Assembly: GCA_033439685.1 (NCBI GenBank)
Contig: JAUEDM010000002.1
Coordinates: forward strand, 496,001 to 560,000
Length of the DNA: 64,000 nt
Direction of reading: 5' to 3'
Source: Apodospora peruviana
Lineage: Eukaryota; Ascomycota; Sordariomycetes; Sordariales; Lasiosphaeriaceae
Position 1 is the first letter of the stretch; the number at the start of each line of letters is the position of its first letter. The notes beneath the pieces are model-generated. The model searched no databases. It was not told the DNA's origin and saw nothing but the letters and a program-made list of their open reading frames with translations. Both the position numbers and the translations under genes were made by a program. This document shows, piece after piece, positions 58,343 through 64,000 of this stretch.

Positions 58343-58855
58343 TTAAACACAGACCCCACCACAATCCGCGCCACCGTTCAGCGGATCACAGTCATCTCTC
58401 GGATCATCTACACACATCTTGGTCTTGTCCTTGCACTGGATGCCCGCAAAGCCGCCACAAAACACGGGCTTGACGCAGATCCCCGGCGCGTCGCACGCCA
58501 TCCCACACCCGCCACTGTAGGGGTCGTCCATGCAGATCTCGTCGACGGTGCACTTGTAGCTGGCGGGATCGACTCGGAACCCGCCGCAGGACTTGTATTT
58601 GGTTGGTGTCGGCGTTGGTGTTGGTGTCGCAGTGGTGGTGGTGGTGGTGGTGGTGGTGGGCGCGGTCCCCTTCTTGCACGTGCCGAGGCAGTTCTGCCCG
58701 CGCGTGCAGCTCGGGTCGACAGGCTTGCAGTACTGGCCTGTTGGGCAGGCGGCGATCTTGAAGCCGCACGGGGTGGCGCGCTCGTCGAGGGCGACTGCTG
58801 CGAGGGCGGTTGAGCCCAAGAGGGGAAGCAGCATGAGGGTTTGAAGGAACATCAT
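58343..58855 (-). CDS. secreted three-module cysteine-rich protein
   Basis: One exon, 170 codons. MMFLQTLMLLPLLGSTALAA is a signal peptide, followed by a possible dibasic-free propeptide ending in DERA. Three cysteine modules follow: CGFKIAACPTGQYCKPVD to LGTC; then, after a Thr/Pro linker (poly-Thr and TPTPTP) that is probably O-glycosylated, CGGFRVDPASYKC with ICMDDPYSGGCGMAC; and CGGFAGIQCKDKTKMCVDDP ending GGVCV. Modules two and three share CGGF, a C-x-DDP core and a GxC(V) end, so they look duplicated. A wall-associated or effector role is plausible, unproven. A TATATAA box lies at 58994-59001. Confidence 0.8.
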   Translation of the reverse strand: MMFLQTLMLLPLLGSTALAAVALDERATPCGFKIAACPTGQYCKPVDPSCTRGQNCLGTCKKGTAPTTTTTTTTTATPTPTPTPTKYKSCGGFRVDPASYKCTVDEICMDDPYSGGCGMACDAPGICVKPVFCGGFAGIQCKDKTKMCVDDPRDDCDPLNGGADCGGVCV

Positions 58856-60658
58856 AATGGATGTGATGCTGTGGGTATCTTTTGCTAGTTGTGTGTTTTG
58901 TTATTTGTTGATGGTGATGATAGTTGGGTAGGGATTGAGGTTTAAGCTGAAGATATACAGGAGTTCAGAAATTAATTGCACGTCATACGAGACTTATATA
59001 GTAGGTCCAGCCCACTTCAGGGGACGAAAACGAAAGTGACATCAATGGTCTTGTTAAAAAATTTCATGATTCGTGTCTGGTAGCGAACAGGCGGGTAATA
59101 CAAACTTGGCCTCGAAAAGCTTACCCGACTCAGATTGCAGTTGTACCCGGAACACAAAAACATCCCGACTGGGAAATCTGCCAAGCCGGAGTTTCACGCA
59201 AGGGACGAGTAAGTCAATTTATCCTATTTTTGGGATCTTGGAACCATTTGGATATTGCGCCAAGCAGCCCAGATGTTGTGTGTCAGGGGCTGAGAAGCCA
59301 CAATCCGGGGTAAAGATGTCGATTTACATTCCAGTGCCAGGCTCTCATCGGTCGATGCATAAGCTACTATCTATCTCCACATGCTAACATAACGAGAATG
59401 ATTTTGCCCAGTCGGGTTACACGGAACCCTTTTCCGTCCATCGGTTTTCCCCTGAGACCTGGTTCAGGTCAAGGTTCAGCTGACGGGCTTGATGACATTC
59501 CAAAATGTGGCTGGCAATTTTGCTTACTACCTACGTTGAATGAATCAATGCAAGGGATGGAATGGATCGCCGTTATTAGTCACCTGGGACCTTAATGGGT
59601 AAGACTATATGATTGACAGAAAACTCTGCGTAGTGGTAGTACCAGCGGGCTAATATGCTTCCGCTGATGGTACAGCTCACCATGGCCAGTGGTTTTTGGT
59701 AACCGAGGAGAACGATTCAGCACGATTCAGCATGACACAGGATTCGGAGATGATACCTCAAACGAGGGAAGGGGTAAGCAGAGCGAATCCGCTGTTCTTT
59801 TGTGTTACCAAACGCTTCAGTTAGACCCAAGGTAAACCTAAACCCGCAAGACATTGTCTCCTGGCGACTCTTAAAATATTGTGATCGGTTAATTCTACTC
59901 CAAATGCCTTGGCTATCTTAGTGGTGATACTATTTAACTGGACTGTTTGTTGGCCCGTTTTGGCACCAATACAAGGACCAATATAAGGAGTTCTTGCTGG
60001 TCCTCGGAATAGGCAGAGTTCGCCTAAGTAACGCGCATATGGTTGTTGAAGTAAGCTCATTGACACCAAGGTCTAATTCCCCTTGTAGGGGCAAATAGGG
60101 GGCTGACCGACGAATGACTGACGGGGATTATCGTCCCACGTAATTAGCCTCACGAGGCAGCCTGATCCGTGCGACCAGACCGTCAGACAAGCACAGACGC
60201 TGCAGCTCAAAGTCATGACCGACTTTCTCTGCTGCTGATCTGCCGTGCCGTACAGGCGAGAGTGAGACGTAGTGTTAGGGAGTAACGTGTCTACTCCCCG
60301 ACCGGAATGTCCAACCCACTTGGAGTCGGGTGGTCATCCTCTGGTCTATCTTGGAATAGCTCGCCAAACAGCTACTAGATAGTAAGGCTGGGAAATAACG
60401 CTCAATAGAACCATCTCAAATCGTTCTACCCAGCTACCATTGTAGGATAGTCTTGGTGTCGACAGATATCATGGTAGTCTCTGACGAGGTGAGTTGGGTA
60501 ATTATGATCCTATATTCATCTTCCATGTCCTCCAAACCCTCAAAGTATATATCCAAGGTCCAAGTGATCATATACAAAGAACCACACTTATAATCCTCAG
60601 CCACAGCCCTATTATCGTGCAACAGCCACCCAGCCCAGCCTACCTCAGCTACTTCAGA
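58856..60658. other. long intergenic region
   Basis: About 1.8 kb. Apart from a TATATAA box at 58994-59001 no gene or RNA is supported. The frame at 59821-60069 has no recognised motif. Confidence 0.5.
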
Positions 60659-62139
60659 TCATGCACTCCCCCCATCATCTCCAGCATTTACATGACTAAC
60701 ACTCGCTTCACCACCACTATTTTCACAAACACGATCCTCTCCTTCTAACTTCCCACCATTAACACCGCCACTCACAACCTCTGGACTCTTATTACCATCC
60801 CGAACCAGCATCAAATCCCTCAAAATCGCCAGTCCCTCCTCCCTATCCTCCATTCTCGTAATATCCAAACCCCATGCCAACAAGAACGGCGCCTCGCCGC
60901 GGTAGTTCTCGTGCAACCACATCCGTTCCTCCCTCGTATGACGCTGTCCAGAATGTCCAGCGGCAATAGTAGTATTTGGCGAGTTCACTGTCAATACTGC
61001 AGGAGAAGATGAGGACCGGGTACTGCCTGGCATGCGCATCATCCCGATGGTGATTTTCATTGCGTCTTCGGGTGAGCCGACGGTATTGGGACTGGCGAGA
61101 CTGCTTGTCTCTGACAATACCGGTTTTGGTGCTGTCGTAGCGGCGCCGGTTGCGCTGTCTGGTGTGGGCGGCGGCGTACCGCAGTATTGAGGCACGATGG
61201 ACGTAGACGAGGTTGTTGTGATGGTCTGTAGCTGTTGATGTTTCTGAGCGGGAAGACCGGGAAGCGGTTTCCATTTCGAGTTTTTGCGGACGAGTTCCGG
61301 ACCAAGAGGTGGCGGTTTGCTTGATGGCGACGCATTACTGTCTGAGCCCATTTTCTGTTTTGTGGTGGACGGAACTCTGAGCGGTGCTGGTGCTGGACAT
61401 GGGTCCGTTTCTGGTAGCTCTGCGATCATAGTTCCGTCACGGTGAGTGCGCGATTGGGTTGGTGGTTGAGCTGGGTCTTGCTGTTTCCCTCTCCGTATCC
61501 TCGTCGGAGTCGGCAAGGACGCTGAACGGTTGGGCTTCGGCCGTGGTTCGGGCGGCGATTTGGAGAATCTCTCGATGGCTTCGGGATACAGATCGATCCA
61601 CTGCGTGACTCGACTGTCTGCTGAACTGGGGCGGTTTTTGGTGGTGGGCCTCCGTGTTGCCACTGGCAGTCTCAGGCCGGCGTCGATCGTGGGCTCGATA
61701 TCCGGCTGGCCCACGCGTCCGCCGCCAAGGTTGACGATGTCAACTCTTTGGTGGTTAGATGGGACTGGTTGTCCGGATGATTTCGTGGTCCTGGGAGACG
61801 GTTGGTCAGCGGAAGTGATGAGTGACAACACCAGGACCGAACATACCGGCTTGAACCAGAGCGCTTCACCCAGTCACGCATGATTTGGCTTGGCTTTCTT
61901 GCAACGCCCATCTTCGGCCCGGGTGAGGTCGGCGATGCTTCGACGGTAGGAGGCGGTGAATGAAGACGTCGTATCGGGACCATCAGGTCCGAGTCGGCCG
62001 GTCTGTAATACGTGTTGGGGAGGTTTTTCCTTTGCACCGACATCTTCTCGTAGCTGTGTGGTGCCGCGCTTGCGCTGAACATGACGGGCGATTCTGATTT
62101 CAACTCGGCAATGGTTTCCATAGGCGCGAGAGAGAGCAT
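60659..62139 (-). CDS. hypothetical Ser/Pro-rich, largely disordered protein
   Basis: Two exons, 62139-61847 and 61790-60659 (474 codons); the intron has GTATGT donor, GCTGAC branch and CCCAG acceptor and joins KRSGSSR to TTKSSGQPV. Most of the sequence is low-complexity Ser, Pro and Thr with basic patches, as in signalling or cytoskeletal adaptors. One compact block near residue 395 (REERMWLHENYRGEAPFLLA followed by WGLDI) looks folded and is probably the conserved core. The start at 62139 was chosen because upstream ATGs are in another frame. No function can be assigned. Confidence 0.7.
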
Positions 62140-62740
62140 TTTGAAGTCCACCACGATGACAAGTTCCTTCCATCGAGGTCACACCAACTCGGTGCACGAC
62201 GGGGGGGACCATGAACAACTTTATCAAAGGCCCAAGGCGGGTGGCCGTGGTGGGGAAACCCCCTTTTTGGGCACCATCGTGGCACTTTTCACGGAATTGG
62301 TTTCAGCACGGTTTAGTTTACCACAAGTACAGGCGGAATGCAAGAATACCATTGCTTCTTAGGTCCTTTTTTTCTTCAATGGATTTCGGGTGTGGCCTCC
62401 GTTTTTGGGATGGGGCGATTGGTGGGAGGAAGCATGAGAGCCAATCAGTAGGTCAAAAGGGGTAAAAGTGTTTCAAAACACTGCCCACCACTCAACCAGT
62501 CGGAGCGCACGCAGCTTATGCTGGCCAATTTGTCTCAAACCGTGACGACGGCGCGAGAAGAAGGACGATAGGCCTACATGTAATGGCCACTATTGTCTCT
62601 CATTCACGATAATCTTGGTTTTCTTCCTTTTCCTGGAAGTTCGTCGTGGTTGACTGGGACCTGCATTTGCGTTCTGTGCTCGGAGCACATATACTAGGGG
62701 TATCATTTTCTGTGGGAGCACACCATTCCACCGTGAATAT
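62140..62740. other. intergenic, no gene seen
   Basis: Between the Ser/Pro-rich gene start and the poly(ATA) tail of the LINE fragment. Confidence 0.5.
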
Positions 62741-63690
62741 ATTATTATTATTATTATTATTATCATTATTCATACACCGCTGTGCCCTTGGGCGTGTCGG
62801 ACCTTCAAACTATTTACTGTACAGGAAACCCGTGCCCTTACGGGTCGGGTGAAAACCCGGTACCAACAATTGTGAAACCACATCAGTGACTGAGCCTGTA
62901 AATACAAAAGAAGAAGACCTCCTGGCCTTCGATGGAGGGGGTTTCAACCTGCCGACTCCAGTTCTAGCTTCCTTGCTAGATTGTACATCGGTAATTTTCC
63001 CGCATCCATCAGCCAGCTCAGGATCCTTTTTGTTAGCCGTGCAGCTGGGGGATCAATGCCCTGTAAGACAGAGTAAAAATCCCGTCGAGTCCGAATATCT
63101 GCTCTCTCCCATTTTCGAGTCAATGGTGGAGCCAAACATCATACGACTAGGTGTTCGACAGTTTCACGGCCTTCACCACACTCGCAAAAAGGTGTTAGAA
63201 TCGTTGGGACGCCCCGTTTGAATAGGAAGTCCCGGAGCCCGATAGCACCAGTTCGAATCTAGACCAGTAGTGAGCTTTTCGCCTTGTTGAGGCCTGAGTG
63301 TCTCTTGAGTGTTTTGTCTCTGAAGATGGTCTCTTTCTGGTAGTCGAGATCGTCCGCTGGCCTCATCGTTGCCCGACCGTTCCGCTCTCTTAACCATCTT
63401 TCCCTCCATTCCTCCTCCGCTATCCTGTCTGTGTCGGTGGTTCCCCCTGCCCAGGCTGCAATTGTTATAGCTGATTCTTCTACCGCTGTTGGTCTCTGTG
63501 GCCCGGCGGCTGCTCGGCGGCCTCTTTTGTCTCTCCTCGACTGGAACTTTTGGTACAGTTTGGCGCAGGTCTCGTGAACTATGCTAGCTGGGGTCTTCGT
63601 CCCTTGTAAACGATATATATACACCATTCTACGGTAAATAGTAGCCACCAAGTACTTTATAAAACCCTGTTGGATCTTTATCTGTAACAT
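62741..63690 (-). mobile_element. 3' end of a LINE-type (Tad1-like) retrotransposon, inactive
   Basis: On the minus strand the frame from about 63690 gives KTPASIVHETCAKLYQKFQS, then LNKAKSSLLV, RTGAIGLRDFLFKRGVPTIL and CECGEGRETVEHLVV. This is the end of ORF2 after the RNase H region, with the C-x-C...H...C zinc motif of fungal LINEs. Stops lie at 63259-63261 (TAG for the expected Gln before RTG) and 63140-63142 (TGA for the expected Trp). The 3' untranslated region (62741-62867) contains the 110-bp sequence shared with the short elements and ends in a run of ATT/AAT triplets. The reverse transcriptase part is not in the window. Confidence 0.85.
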
Positions 63691-63849
63691 ATTCTGCGAT
63701 CAATTGCTAGGGCCTGAGATAGTATTTACAAGACATCTTTTGCTGCTTAAATAGGTAATTCAGAATCGCTATTAGGAGCTTTGAAGAGTTACGAACAAGG
63801 ACCTTTGTAGAGTACTTGGTGGTTACTATTTACCATGGAATGGTGTATA
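63609..63849. repeat. inverted repeat of about 40 bp
   Basis: AGTACTTGGTGG(T)TACTATTTACC at 63811-63848 is matched in reverse complement at 63611-63654 with few mismatches, including T/C. The arms are about 155 bp apart. Confidence 0.75.
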
Positions 63850-64000
63850 ACAACCTGTGGGAGGGCGTGCGCACCCTCGACTGGGTCGCCGCGTTTCGGG
63901 TTGAGTTGCTAGTTACCAACTGGACCTGAAAGCATTTAGGCAGCCGCATAATCTTCGGTCGCCAGAGACGTTCTTTGTCGATTCGCTTAACTTAAGGTAC

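Noticed and set aside
59821..60069. Minus-strand frame of 82 codons
   Set aside because: Short, no motif, no splice partner seen.

Overview
The window looks like nuclear DNA of a filamentous ascomycete (Pezizomycotina). Protein genes carry short introns of about 50-110 bp with GT..AG borders and CTGAC/CTAAC-like branch sites. Several families are typical of this group: a Zn(II)2Cys6 regulator, a full-length PDR-type ABC transporter, a berberine-bridge-type FAD oxidase, small secreted cysteine-rich proteins, and NLR/STAND and HET-domain genes. There are two tRNA genes, Gly-CCC with an intron and Trp-CCA. I cannot name the species from sequence alone.

Layout. 0-6.5 kb holds a TauD-type dioxygenase, a MobA-like nucleotidyltransferase and a Zn2Cys6 transcription factor, with a 110-bp retroposed element just after the regulator. 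6.6-17.5 kb is an NLR/STAND patch: a decayed patatin gene, one open N-domain/NACHT/ankyrin gene whose nine C-terminal repeats are almost identical, and a decayed gene in which a Ulp1-like C48 peptidase domain runs in frame into the C-terminal part of a NACHT/WD40 protein. That decayed gene carries a retroposed insertion with a perfect 15-bp target-site duplication. 18-28 kb holds a BAHD-like acyltransferase, an alpha/beta-hydrolase, a small HET-related relic, an O-methyltransferase and two intronless genes of unknown function. 27.8-32.3 kb is a relic zone: a HET-domain gene missing the middle of its domain, a conserved dispersed module and an unidentified decayed gene. 32.5-48.5 kb is ordinary gene space: glucose/sorbosone dehydrogenase-like protein, metallophosphoesterase, PDR transporter, a Cys/His protein, tRNA-Gly, two probable secreted proteins and an FAD oxidase. 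48.8-54 kb is a large decayed hydrolase/NACHT/ankyrin NLR gene. 55-64 kb has a secreted zincin-like protein, tRNA-Trp, a secreted three-module cysteine-rich protein, a disordered Ser/Pro-rich protein and the 3' end of a dead LINE-type retrotransposon.

The strongest signals are: (1) the concentration of NLR/HET genes, most of them broken, beside one apparently intact NLR with homogenised ankyrin repeats; (2) the C48-peptidase/STAND fusion reading frame; (3) a 110-bp short retroposon matching the 3' tail of the LINE, present as two short copies plus the LINE itself; (4) nonsense changes in most relics of the kind expected from G:C to A:T mutation (repeat-induced point mutation is a plausible cause); (5) a conserved module placed upstream of two different NLR/HET relics.

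Exon borders were worked out by eye from frame continuity and splice-site consensus. All coding calls rest on motif recognition without a database search.
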